A DNA stretch of 64,000 bases, from assembly GCA_029207755.1 (NCBI GenBank), contig JARCOQ010000003.1:42986144-43050143 (forward strand), given 5' to 3'. The translations under genes were made by a program, and so were the position numbers. Origin of the DNA: Chamaea fasciata. Lineage: Eukaryota > Chordata > Aves > Passeriformes > Sylviidae. Of this stretch, positions 1 to 12,260 are shown piece by piece. Numbering within the stretch: position 1 is the stretch's first letter; each line of letters opens with the position of its first letter. A model generated the notes under the pieces. That model was not told the DNA's origin. It made no database searches and saw only the letters and a list, made by a program, of their open reading frames with translations.

Positions 1-2573
1 AGAGCAGGGAAAGGAATGAGCCAGTCTTCCAACTTGGAGGACTGAGCCATTGCTGGCAACCTGAATTATTTTCGAGCAATCTTAAAGGCAGCTTTTTGTC
101 CTTCCAAGCAGCGTTATAGAAGGGAAAAGTCACAGCAGAAGGATAAGTAACACTTGCTTGAGTATCCATGTGTATGGTGTAATGAGGAATCTGGTTTCCC
201 CTGCTGAGCATCTGGTTCCCCCTGCTTGCTTGAACAGCATCCAGTGGGACGTAGCAGCCTATAAAGCCCAGGCCGTGTATGTGCTGATTCCTCTGGGTAT
301 GTGCGCAATGAGATTTACTTCTCTTTAGGGAAAAATGACCAGCTGTCTCAATCAATGTGTGATACTGAATTAGTTTGTATATAATGAAGAGAAACAGCTC
401 GAAACAATATCCAGGGACAGACCCTTTCAGTCAGTGAAGTAAAATGGATGTTATTCTTAGGAGAATAATTGCAGCTGCTGTGGGCAAGCTCTAGTTTTTG
501 TGCACTCTAGACAGATGTAGCAGAAGAATGGGGATCTATTGATACATCAGAAAATCTGGGGAAAGTATTAGTTAGGATGTGATGAAGTGCTCCTGCAGAT
601 AGCTGTTTGATTGTGCCTTTGTTCTCAGTCTGATGCTCCTGCTCCCAATAGCAGCTGAAGCAACAACTGCTTCAACAGCCCCGCAGCATCAGCTGGCAGA
701 AGAGTGGTGGGAAATCCAGCACCATATGAATGGTTTGGTTGGTTGAAACAGCCATCTGGTTTGGCTGTCTGAATGGTGATTTATAGGACCAGAAGATTTC
801 TCAATACATTACAATGAAAATTGAGCTTGTTGTGATGATTAAAGATGCCAGCAGCATCTTCAGGTGTCTGTGAACTGATTGTTTCCGTTGGAGGGATTTT
901 ATGTAAAAACCCCAGAACCATACTGAGATTCTTCCTCTGTCCTTCTACTGCAGGCATTTCAAAAACCTCTTTATTAATCATTCTTATAAAAATTGTGAAG
1001 TGTCATCCAATGCCCTGATTTTTCTTCAGTTCTCCTAACTGGGGCTAGTGTCTGGCAGCACTCAGCAAGTGAGAGTTGACTCAGTTTAGAGTTTTTATGT
1101 ATGCAAGAGCTGGGCAGGATGATGAGTTTTTAAAGTACACCTCCTATAGGTGTAAGTCTTTGAGAGTTGACAATGAGCAACCCATGAGTCAGTGAGATAC
1201 TGTTGGTAAGCTGAGGTTATATAAACCTTGGGAAAGTGTATTTCCAGTTCTGACTCTTGAAAAATTCTGAGTGGGGAAGCACAGGTATTGAAGCAATCCT
1301 TGCTGTATAGCAGCAGTGAAGAAATAGTGCTCTGCAAATGGTATCTTGAAGAAGAGCAAATTGCTGGAGAAAAACCAGCTCTCTGATCACTCAGAGGTAG
1401 GTGCATAATTTTTGGTTTTCTTTCATATTCCTTTGAGAACTTTGTAGATGTGCAGAAGGTGGGATGCTCCTGTGCCTTAAAGTACATCTCTTGAGAGTTG
1501 TTGTCTCAGGTCAGATTAATTTATGAGGCTGGAAGTTTTCCAAGGGGAGACTTTGCATTTTACTTTGATTCAGGTGACTAGTTCTTGCAGATGCCAGAAA
1601 TTTCATTTTCATTATGAGTTAAACACAGCTTTTCTCTCCTTGTATTTAATGTCCAAGTCCTGGCCTCAAGAACACTCTCAGGTTTAGATAGAGAAACTGG
1701 ATTTTCACCATTTCAGCTCAGCAGAAATATTGTATTTTTATAATTTTTTTTAACTAGCTCCCCCATCATATAGAAGTTTTCTGTGGGCTGCATTATCGAA
1801 GAAAAAATCAGTTTGTTTGGATAACCCTGACTTAGGTTTAAAGGGCAGTTTTACTTCCCATTACAAAGGTATGCTGCAGTGAAAATATCATTGTTTTAAG
1901 TCCCATGGATCATTGCACAAAGATGAAAAGGAACTTACGTGCTTGGCTGAAAAATTGCTTTCTCAGTATGATGATACTCAGATGTGTAGCCCAGACAGGC
2001 TTATGAAACGATCACATAGAATTAGTATCTTGTTATCCCATATCTTTCTTGATTAGATAGAATCAAACATTGTGATAGAGAGCTTCAAAGGAAAACGAAA
2101 ATTGGTGGTTTACCTTAGTGCATTTAATGCATTTCTAGCCCTGAATGTCCTTAATTGAGCAGAAGTGTATGGCCAGCACTGCCCTGTAAGCCTTGTCCTG
2201 GTAAAAATCTGCCCATGCTATTTGTAAATAATAATCTGTTGGTTTTCCTCAAGAAAAGTTTCATAACAAGGATGTTTTCTCATTGTTGTTTTTTTTTTCT
2301 TTAGTCCTAGTTGTGTGTGTCTAGCTTAAAGATGCCTCTTGTTAAATATAGTTTTGTTCAAAGCTTTTTTTTTATGATTTGTTTTCAAAACCTTCTGAGA
2401 TATACCCATTGAGGGAACTATAAAAATACAAGGAAGTTATTGATTGATTTGATTTGATATTGTGGATTTCTTCCCTAAAGGCATAGTGGAGTCTGTACAC
2501 TGAAGATTTTTGGTGGATTTTTGCCTTGATGTAGACTGTAACAGAACGTTCCCCAAGTAGCACTTCTGGGGTT

Positions 2574-2575
<2 letters not shown>

Positions 2576-2613
<38 letters not shown>
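2576..2613. repeat. T38 mononucleotide run
   Basis: An uninterrupted run of 38 T on the + strand. I see no retroposon body next to it that would make it a poly-A tail read in reverse. Length is likely polymorphic and prone to assembly error. Confidence 0.95.
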
Positions 2614-5600
2614 CCAAGGAACTGGACAAAAGCTTTTCTTGAAGGTCAGCTTTTGTTTGTTGTTAAAAGCAAGATTACAAGTGTAGGGCTTGGTTTGTAT
2701 ATTTTCATCTTCTAAGAGAGTATAGCTTCTTGTGACTTCAGAATCAGAGGAAGAATCATGTTAGAAGACATAAAGCGGTGAAAGCCATGCTCTCTGCAGG
2801 TTGTGATCATGAGAATGAGGTTATTCTTTGCAGGCAGTCTCATTACTCTGGGCCAAAATCAAACTGTAAACTGTTTAAATTTGTTGATTTTATCTAGAAA
2901 GGAATACATATTCATATGAATTGAGGGTTCAGCCCATCATGCTTTCTGCATGCAATCTGAGTGTGGGCTTCTAGGCTGTTGTTCTTGAATTAGAAATTCA
3001 AATATGGGTAATTTTAAATTGCTCTGATTTGTGCTTAGTTTTAAAGAAATTAAAGTGCTTTTTGCTTAAGCACTGTATTGTGGTGTGAAGATTGGGAGTG
3101 TAATGACAAGATCTATAATAATTTTTTTAGGTGACAATAATGTAAAGAATACTTGCTGTTAAAGGACTTTTAACTTGTCTTTCAGTATCTTCAGGCAGGG
3201 ATCAGAGATGGCAGCTTAATTTCTCTATGAAAAATAAGAATTTTTCGTACAGGATTTATTTGTTTTATACTGATACCCTGTGTGTGGTATGTTCTGTTGT
3301 GTGGATATAGAAACTAAATTCTTACTGTACTTTTTTTTGCTGTATAAAATTTTTATTATTAATACAGGAACTGTTTCTGTTTAAGCAGTGTGTATATTTA
3401 TATATATTGAATGTGGAGAACAGCATGAATTGCCTTTTGCCCATTTGCATTCTTTGAATTTTTTGTTAGGAAGCAAAACATAAATACATAATAGCTTGGT
3501 ATGCAAAGGGAAGTATACTAGCATAGTGGAAGGAAAGATATTCAGAAACATGCCTTCCTTTAGGAGAAAGCCATTCTTCCCAGTATTGTGTTAGTTAGCC
3601 TTCCTTTGAACAAAGCCACTTCCATGGTATATGTAATTCCTGCATGCAAATTAAAACTTCTCAGAAGATTCTTTTAAAGGCATTTTAAACATTATCTGTT
3701 ACATTGTGACTATTAGTGTCCTCTGTGGTTATGTGGGAAGCTGTGATAGAGTGAGGGATGTGTGAACCAGACCACTGCATTCTGATTCTTCTCTCTGTCC
3801 CCTATTGCACTGAAATGTCTTCCTTTATTTTGCCTGCACACCATTCCCAATTATGAACATCATCATCTCAGCAGATTCCAACTGTGTTATTACAATTAAA
3901 AATACTTAGTAGCTATTTTTAATATCAGTAGAATGAGGTACTTAAAGGGCACTGCCTGAAGTGTTTGGATCCTAAAATTTTTCCCATAGTCTCTTGTTAC
4001 ATGCCAGATCAACTCCAGTTCCTGAACATGCAGCATTCCCACAGCCTCCTGCAACTCCCCAGCTGAAGTCTGTGTTTTGCAAAAGTTTTTCTTCTTGTAC
4101 CATCCAGAAATACATAATTCCTCAGCTCTTGCTTTCCTGTTCTAGTCTAGCTGGTATACAGTGATACTTGGGGATGTAGCACATTCATTTTCTTCTTTCC
4201 TCCTAATGGATCCCAATGTCTGTAAGTCCATGGCATGTCATTTAAATGAAAGGCATGTGTGGCCATCTGCATGATTGAAGATACTGCACATGATGTGTAG
4301 ATTGCTGTGGGTTCTGCAAGTGTTAAAAACCTTTCTTTTCCTTCATATTTAGTCAGTTAAATTTGTGTTAATTGAATTCCTGTCTTACGCTAGACCTTTC
4401 ATCAACTGGATCAAGAACTTTCCTTTCTCTGTGATGGAGTTAGCTTATATTGAATTTGAGAAGTAAGTTCTAAATGGTCCTCATAATGGATTGCTAAGAC
4501 CTGTGAGGAGAAGCTGTCAAATTCTTGATTAGCTATTCTGTCAGAGAAGAACAGCAACGAGTCAAAACTGTGGACGCCTTCCCAGGCAAGAATTTAGTGT
4601 TATTCCAAAGAGCTCTTTCTAAAGCCATTTACCCTTGTAGTAATAATACCTAAAGCACCTTTTAGGCAGACAGAATACCCCTCTTAAAATGAAATATGAT
4701 GCTCCAGGGCACTTGTAAAAGAAAATGCTGTTTCTGGTTCAAGTCACATGTAACAGATCATGGCGGTTAAGGCTCTTTGTTGGTAGAATGAATCAGTATT
4801 GACTGCCTGGTTACTCTTGTGGGTCATTACCTTGTCAGTTAATTGGAAAGCTTGTGAAGGGCTTCTCTCTGACAGTGTTTTGTGGTAGAAGAAAACAACC
4901 TGGGAATAAATGTAGTTAGAAGCAGTTTGTAGTTGGTAACCATGGCTGGTTTGTGCATAGTTTTGATTGCTGTGTGTGCATTGCAGTGCTGGGCTAATCT
5001 CTGCACGGGGTAGGGGATTCCTATTGTATCACTCTGAAGGCTAACAAGGATTTAAAACAGAATACTAGTGTGAAATTTGTACCATAAATAAAACAAATAC
5101 ACTTGTAAGAGTCTGTGTGAATGCTGTATCTGTAACAGAAGGATCTTTAGATTTGAGTCTCTGGTTAATCCAGCTATCACCATCTTGGGTCAAATTAATT
5201 GCATACTAATGATATCCTTTTGTTGATAAGGTCAGATTAATATAAAATTCCATTAAAACCATAGTTCCACAAAATTATATTAGAACTGTAGTTCTGCTGT
5301 CATTGAAGTGGCAGCGTTTGATTCCTTATTTATTCTTCAGTGACTTGTTAGAGACACAGAAAAAAGAAATCTGCATAGAGAGAATGTTTTTTCCCACTCA
5401 GCACCTGGTCCTGAAAGTCTTCATGGGCTTGTGCATCCTTGTTAGCAATGCAGATTTGACAACTCAATCCTAGTTTGCAGTGCTGTTTTGGATGCATTGC
5501 TTGAAAATTGATCTCTCTTCCTCTTAGCTCTGTGAGTTCCGCAGAGCAGTGAAATGTATGAACCTGTGGGGGGCTGTCTGTGCAGGAAGTAAAGAGATAA

Positions 5601-7597
5601 GAGAAAGAGCACATGGAAGATATTTGTTAGAGTTGCCATCTATATACTGTTGTTCTTCTGGCTATAACTGCACTTTGCATTTTGTTATGGCCTGGGTCTT
5701 TGGAGTTGAATTTTATGAGGCAGTTTTAGTACAATTGGGTCAGTCACCCAGTATTCATTCAATTACACACTGCTGGCTTGCTGCTGCCCCTTGACATCTG
5801 TACACAAAGCCAGTCTTTTTTTTTTACATAACCCGACCAGCTCAGATACCAATTGTGGGAGATGCTGAAAGTATCCAAAGCATAAGAAAAAAAAAGTGGC
5901 TAAATAGTTCATTCCCTCTGGCATGCCCAGAGGCAAGCAGGGAGCTGATAACGGCATCATTACATCAGCAATACTTTGTGTTTTGCCCATATAGTGCTGT
6001 AGAAAAGGGAGAAATTTGATGCTCTGTGAGAAATGTCATTAAACACTTTTATAATGGTTGGCAGCTGCATTTCTCTTTGTTTAATTGCACAGGCACTGGG
6101 GTGGTAATGAGGTGACAGGCCTTGCTGGGCTGTAGATAGGAAAGGTGTGTGCTCCTTGAAGCAGGGTATTAGGGCAGCAATGCAAATAGATGCCTCATTA
6201 ATGTGATTAAATGATATTCTGAATTCTGCCTCTGAGGCTATTTCACTCCCATGTGCAGCTGGGCAAGGTGGTACAACCAGCCTTTCTGTAGGTGATCAAC
6301 AGCTGAGTGCAGCTCCAACTCCCTGTGCTTTGGGATTCATGCTCGTGAAAATGCTGACTCGTGAAATAGATCTCAGCAAGTGCTGTGCTTGGAAAATAAG
6401 GGCAGGTTCTCTAAAGAGAACTGAAATGCACAGAAAAGAGAAACGCATCGGCAGCAGGAGCTGTGTGCACGTCAAAGCAGGCGCTCAGTCATAGTGTGCT
6501 TTCTGAATAACATTGGCTTTTGTTTCCTCCACCTGTAAAATGAATACAACACTGCCTTGGCAGGCAAGAGTATCACTGAAATAAATCCAGTGATGTCTCT
6601 GATAGGTTTGGATATATTTCAATGCTGCACACTAAAGAAAAGCTCAGAAATATATAATTAGTTCTTATTTAGGAAAAATAGTAACGGTAGGTCGTGAAAG
6701 AAGTAGAGTTTTTATAACACAGGCGTGAGGAAAAATTGAGATGCTGCTAATGGGGAGTGCTGACTGTCACATACACAGAACTGAGGTGTTTGACAGAAAA
6801 AAAAATAGCATGTGATAAAGTAGTTGAACACTGTATAAAAAGTCTACACCTCCTAAGTCAGAGAGAGGGGAGTATTAAAGTTGCAAAAATAACCTCTCTC
6901 CTAATTCCTGATTTGACTTGGATTTTTGAACTTCATGTTAAAAATATAAACGGTGGATTTATTTACAAGAACCAAAGGCACAGGTTTACTTTAGATTTCT
7001 TAATATAAAAGTAGGAAACCTACATGCTTATAATACGTGGAAGAAAACCTTGAGTTTTGTTCGTAAAAGCATGGGTGATGCCTCAATTTCAGCTCACTGT
7101 TCCGTCAATTTGGCACAAATATTTTGTAGGTTTTTATGGATCTAAAGAAACTGAGTACTGGTATTTCACATAAAATCACTGTGAGAACAAGTAACGGTAG
7201 TTCATCTTTTTCAAGTAGAGTTGAAAACTGGGTTGTAAGAGGATAGTAAACTGCCAGTTCTTTGTGTCAGAAATGCCTTTGTTTTAGGTTTTGGGATGAT
7301 AGTCTAGCAAAGCACCAGTCCTGGACATTGCTGGGAACTTGTTAGTTTGCTTTAGGTATTGTGATTACACAAATAATCATAATAACACCCTCAAATGGTG
7401 TTTCAAATGGTAAGTAAAATCTGTATACAGGTTAATAAAAACTGTAAAGGTGATGTGGGTTAGTCACTAGCAACCCTGAAACTAGGCGTAGTTTTTGTCT
7501 TGATATTGACTCTGTTGTGTTTGTACGAGTCAGCTAAACATTTTATTTCCATATGAAAATGTCTTGTGTAGCAGACCATGTTGAGCAGAGAGTGACT

Positions 7598-7650
7598 TAT
7601 TTATTTATTTATTTATTTTCTTTAATTTATTTTATTTTAATTCCTTCTAG
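7598..7650 (+). promoter_or_regulatory. DISC1: TTTA microsatellite merging into the exon 7 splice acceptor tract
   Basis: About five TTTA units (7598-7619) continue into a T-rich tract that ends TTCCTTCTAG at 7641-7650, the acceptor of the first DISC1 exon. The U-rich tract needed for U2AF binding is therefore partly made of, or abuts, a length-variable microsatellite. That this affects splicing is inference. Confidence 0.6.
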
Positions 7651-7705
7651 CCTTCAGGAGAAAGAACAATTGTTCAGCACGTCCATTAAAGAAACTACTG
7701 CCAAA
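7651..7705 (+). CDS. DISC1: DISC1 coding exon (exon 7 equivalent), internal
   Basis: A 55-nt internal exon. It starts with the last base of a split codon after the acceptor ...TTCTAG and ends in phase 0 before a consensus donor GTAAGT (7706-7711). It encodes 18 full codons reading LQEKEQLFSTSIKETTAK. This aligns with the human DISC1 segment just before its QLPALLEAKM stretch, sharing the LQ...S.KE.T.K pattern; in human numbering about residues 546-563 (inferred by counting back from residue 597). The charged, leucine-spaced sequence fits the C-terminal coiled-coil region of DISC1, a scaffold protein at centrosome, cytoskeleton and mitochondria in neurons. Skipping this exon alone would shift the frame. 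Identification rests on the exon order and the much stronger similarity of the next two exons. Confidence 0.88.
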
Positions 7706-10700
7706 GTAAGTACGTTTCAGTTCTTCAGAATATTTACAGAAGCAGATCATAGCATGCATCTTAATGTATTGCTTTCTTTTAGGAAGTTGGTTTTGTGATG
7801 CTCCTTCTAAAAAGATTTTGCACATAAATATTTTTTGTAATACACTGAAAAGCCCTCCCCAACTTTTTGTTTGAACAGGCCACAGGGATTGTAATACTCC
7901 AAGAAGCAGATGGAGTAATCTCTTCTTTCTCAGCTTTTTTCCTAGAGATCAGTCCTCTTGCTTAGGTCTCTATTCAGGAACAGACTCCTCAGCTTCTTGA
8001 AATCATGATCACAGCTGAATGTTTTAGCTCTTTCTTTCCTCTTTAACTAGTTTTATTGGTGTGAAGGGAAGAGTATGAATGAAGTACCTCTTTCCCCCAT
8101 CATTTCACTAATAATCTAGCTAGCAATCTCATTTTCATACCCTTTAAAAATACAAAGAAAAGTGATATAGCATATTCAGCATAATTCTTGCTTCTAACTA
8201 GAAATGTTAGTATTTTTCCTTTATCTTTCTTACTTCATGGGCTTCTTTCAAGAAGTAGAACACTAAAGTTTTATTTCAGAATGGCCCAGTTGCTCCATGA
8301 ATACTCTAGGAAAAAAAGATGCATTTACTCTAGCCAATTCATATAGATCTACATGAAACAGGAAGTGAAAAATATTTCTGAGTTTTGATTAATAATAAAT
8401 TTATACTCTGAAATAAAATTATTTTTCACATTTTCTCTAATGGCATTCACCTAAATCATTAAAAAATTTATCCTTCATAATCTGTTCTTCCTAATCATCT
8501 TGACCAACACTCTCACTGTTAAAAAGATAATTTGAAGACTGCATCTCGTTACCACTCCTTTCTTCTCTTCCACTTTATTGAGCTCATTTTCTCTATTCCT
8601 TGCTTATACCCACATCTTGGGAAAATTAATACAGACTATAACAATGATTCCCCCTGTTCTTTTTAAAGAGTGTGTATAAAATATCAAGGAAATTATTGTA
8701 ACTGATCTACAGCTCATCTGCTAAAATGAATGAGACATTCAATAGCTCAAAGTGATGTTTCAAGTGTTGTTTCAAGCTATTTGCAAGCTAAAACATAAAG
8801 TATGGAATTTGCCTTTTCCTCAGAAAATGTCTCATGAGGTTTTATTTTATCCCCATAGTATCTAGAGACTTTTTCAATAACAGCTGAAGCATTGGGTAAC
8901 AATAGAGAAGTCTGTGAGGTAGGATTTCACAGCTTCAGGAGGTTTTTTTCTTTAAATTCTCAATAGATAAAATGCTATTTAATTTCATTCCATTTCTATG
9001 TGATGGGTTTTATTTGTTATAGAAGATAAATAAGAAGCATGTAGTGAAACTCCTCCAAATAATTTCCTATTTAGTTTATTCATATAGTCTTATCCTATTT
9101 TCATCTCAAAATAAATAAAGCTGGTCTTTTAAACCTTTTTATTGTATGGGAAAAACATTCCTTTGTCAAAGGCCTTTCCTTTTCCCCTGTGCCAGTGGCA
9201 TTTCTATGGCCTTTTCTGCCTCATCTCCCTTGTTTTCAGCTGTGGCTGCAAAAGCTAACTTCTGCCTGCTAATGAGGGGAGTGCTGCCCCTTATTCACCA
9301 CCTTCCTTCAGAAATTAATGTCTGCTTTCAGTAGTGGCAAGATTGTGCTGTGTAAGAGACCAGGTAGACTGTTCCTTCCTTTAGGGAGTGTTAGCAGAAT
9401 TTCTTTATCTTTTCCAAGGTGTTGTTTTAAAGAAATGTGAAGGTTACTCAAAACTTCTTTTCCCTTGAGATGATTGGAGAGTCAGTTCCAGTGTTTTACT
9501 TGCTGTCCTTGTCCCTGGTTTTGCCGCTTTAGATTAGCATCATATATATGCTGGGAAGATGGAAGAAGATGACAATGGGCAAACTTGCCTTTGATATTTT
9601 GCTGCTTTTCATCTTGATTCCGCATGTCTTTGCTAACCAGCTTCCTACTGGTTTCAGATAGACTGTTTTTTTTTGAGTAGGATACCAGTCTGAATGCAGA
9701 TCTGTAAAGTATATTCCTAAACAAGAGCCTTTAAAAAAAAAAAGTCTACTTTAAAAGAACCTCAGAAACCTCTGAAGAGGATTTTAAAATCAATACTGTA
9801 AAACTTGGCTGCAAAAACACTTTCCTGAAACTGAAAGAGAGTTTTTATGACTTTGAACTTGTTGGTCTGTGGGCCACAGCAGAGCTGGTCACTGAGAACG
9901 GGAAAGGGCATTGCTGGGGCCACAGGCCCCTGCTGTCAGGCTGGTTAGGGAAGGATGGTGTTCACTGGAAGCTCAGGACGCTGGCTCTGTGAATGTTCAC
10001 CATGTTTGTTAGCTAAGAAATAACCTTTCCTTAGTGGCTTATTGCCTACTGTAATGAATAATGGTGTCTGTTATGAAGATGCAATAATTATAAAAAACGA
10101 AAAGAATTGGAGCTTGTAGAGTAGAGGTGACGTAAGGTAGAAGCAGTGCCATTAGTTTAGGGGATATTACTTTCCCACTTGCTCATTTAGTTTTGTTGAA
10201 CTGTGCCGTATGATAGGTCTGAAGATTAATGTTGTTCATTTATCTACAGAATACATGTGACACAGATACAAGCAGAGGCCCAGCAACCTACTTATCTCAT
10301 GTTCCAGAAGAATCATCTCTGAGTTGGAGGGACTGCCTTTCTGCCTCTGGTCCCTGCATTTGGTCCCTTAATAAAGAATGCCAGCAAGCTTTGTGCTGAC
10401 AGTGGGGCTTACAAAGTGGACAGTGCTCACTAGAAACTGATTAAACATCCCAGCTTATTTTGCATAATTTCCAAACAGCTGTCTAGTGATAATGACTTTA
10501 ACTTACTACCAGCATGGGATATATTCATGCAGTTTTCCTGGAGCTGAAAGATTTCCCATCTAATTGCAATTCACTGAGCCATTCAATGCCCCTAAAGAGA
10601 GACTACAGCTTGGAAAGAAGTCATTAAAAACTTTCAGATTTATTTTGGAGATGGGAGACAGAAATGGCCTTTGGGTTTTTTAGGCATGTTTATTCACCTC

Positions 10701-12157
10701 TGACAGGTTTGGGGTTTTAAACACATTTTAACTGAATTAGCTGGTGAGTCACTTAGAAGGGGGTACTGAAAGAAATTGAAATATCTGGGAATTTAAAAAT
10801 TATAGTAGATGAAGAAGCCGTATGTGTTTTTAAATTAATAGGATGACTCTGAAGTCTTTACAAATAACAGTTACTGCTTGGAGGATAGTTCTGTTGACTC
10901 AAAAAAAAATATGACTCATTTGTAGTTAACAGATAATTTCAGTAAAGAAAGAGGGTGTTATTACTTTAAAAGGATTTGAAGCTAATTTTATATATAAATT
11001 ATTATGATTTAATTGTATGAACAAATAGGCCATTAGAACTATAAAGTTTTGCTCTTTAAAAAGTGAAGTGATACCTGTGCCTCTGTTAATAAGCATGGCA
11101 CTTGTTTTTGAGGAAGGAAAAATTAAAGTGAAGGCAGGCAGGGAAACTTCGCTCTGGAGATTTCCTTTCGCCTGACATCATTTCAGAACCGACCTGTGCC
11201 TATCTTGACTATTGCTTTACTTTTGGTTCCAATGAATACAATCTTTTCTTAAGTGTCAGCTACTGCTTTGAGAAAGTGTTTGACATCTCCCTCCAGAACA
11301 AGGGATTTGCCTTAGTTCAGTGAAGGGTTTTTTTGTTCATTTTTCTTTCCTTCCCAAATGAAGCAGTGTGGAGTTAACCCAAACATTTTTGAATACGATT
11401 TTTTAGTATGTGGGACTTGTATAAATTTTGCATGCTGCAGAAGCTCCTTCTGAGTTGGCAATGTACACTGAAATGTAAAGTGCAGAAACAGCCGAATTTC
11501 CTTTATATTTGTTTACTCTATTTTTTCTCTCCATGTTTTCAATACCAAACTGTATTGATTGCTGAAGGACTCACCAGTTAAAAAGATAAAAAACAGAGCA
11601 GGGGAAAGTCAGAAACCTGAACCCTAGTCATCTGGGTGTCCTGATTATGAAACAAAGTACAATATCAAGCTGATAAAACCTTACTTGTTGGGTGTGTGAA
11701 AAATAAGGCTGCTTTGCTTTTTTTCAGTTAAAATGCAGAGCATGGTATATTTTTTATAAAAATCAGTGCACATTGTATGTTATGGAATTTTAATCTCCAA
11801 ATACTGGTTTACTTATGCTCCACTTGAAGTATGATTATTAATACTGAAATGGTGCAGAATTTGTAAGATGACCTTTCTTCTGTGTGCAGCCTCAGTATGT
11901 AGTGGTGAAACATGTCCTCTCTCATGCAGGTAGCCAATGCTAATACCATTCCCCCTTTTTATATGTGCAACACAGCCTGGAAATTTTGATTCAGTGTTGG
12001 GTGTTTCTGTAAAGACATCACTTTTTATTAAGCTTTTTTACGTTGCTGCAGGATGTTATGTCATGTCTGTTAACCAAGAACATTTGAAGCCCCATTTCAA
12101 CTGCCTTATACTTTTACATGAATGAATTCTATATCATGGCTGTCTGCCTCAATTTAG
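7706..12157 (+). other. DISC1: DISC1 intron 7 equivalent
   Basis: A 4,452-bp intron from donor GTAAGT to an acceptor ending ATTTAG at 12152-12157. The tract before the acceptor (TGTCTGCCTCAATTTAG) is a usable pyrimidine stretch. I see no further gene, RNA gene or mobile element in it; the short ORFs on either strand have no recognisable motifs. Confidence 0.85.
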
Positions 12158-12260
12158 GTTTGCACGAGTCAGAAACTCTGCAGTACTTTGAGGAGGAAAG
12201 TGAGTGATATTGAGACTCAACTACCAGCTCTACTTGAAGCCAAAATGCTGGCTGTTTCAG
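12158..12260 (+). CDS. DISC1: DISC1 coding exon (exon 8 equivalent), internal
   Basis: A 103-nt exon that begins in phase 0 directly after ATTTAG and ends with one base of a split codon before a perfect donor (CAG|GTAAGT). It encodes 34 codons beginning VCTSQKLCSTLRRKVSD and continuing through IETQLPALLEAKMLAVS. The block DIETQLPALLEAKM is essentially identical to human DISC1, making this one of the two most diagnostic exons in the window. By human numbering it covers about residues 564-597. The exon ends where human DISC1 is cut by the schizophrenia-linked t(1;11) translocation (after residue 597). Sequence character is helical coiled coil. The joins with exons 7 and 9 keep the frame open without a stop. 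Confidence 0.95.

Larger units (their letters stand above)
1..7650 (+). other. DISC1: DISC1 intron (3' part, intron 6 equivalent)
   Basis: This stretch lies before the first recognisable exon and ends in an acceptor AG at 7649-7650. I read it as the 3' part of the preceding DISC1 intron. No ORF in it resembles a known protein; the longest (1095-1487, minus, 130 codons) has no recognisable motif and is best read as chance. It contains a long T run (2576-2613), a small hairpin (656-674, arms TGAAGCA/TGCTTCA) and an octamer-containing, TAAT-rich block near 6000-6260. The next upstream coding exon was not found here. Confidence 0.75.

Noticed and set aside
569..690. Possible C/D-box snoRNA from a GTGATGA and later CTGA, with a hairpin at 656-674
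   Set aside because: No terminal stem joins the boxes and the spacing is unconvincing; the hairpin is only 7 bp.
1095..1487. 130-codon minus-strand ORF
   Set aside because: No motif, no splice or promoter context, and composition like the surrounding intron.
2372..2629. ORF with a long poly-lysine run
   Set aside because: Produced by the T38 run read in reverse.
4394..4462. A 69-nt open segment flanked by TAG and GTAAGT whose end phase fits the 55-nt DISC1 exon
   Set aside because: The encoded peptide (PFINWIKNFPFS and onward) lacks coiled-coil character, resembles nothing I know in DISC1, and has a poor pyrimidine tract; phase agreement alone is a one-in-three chance.
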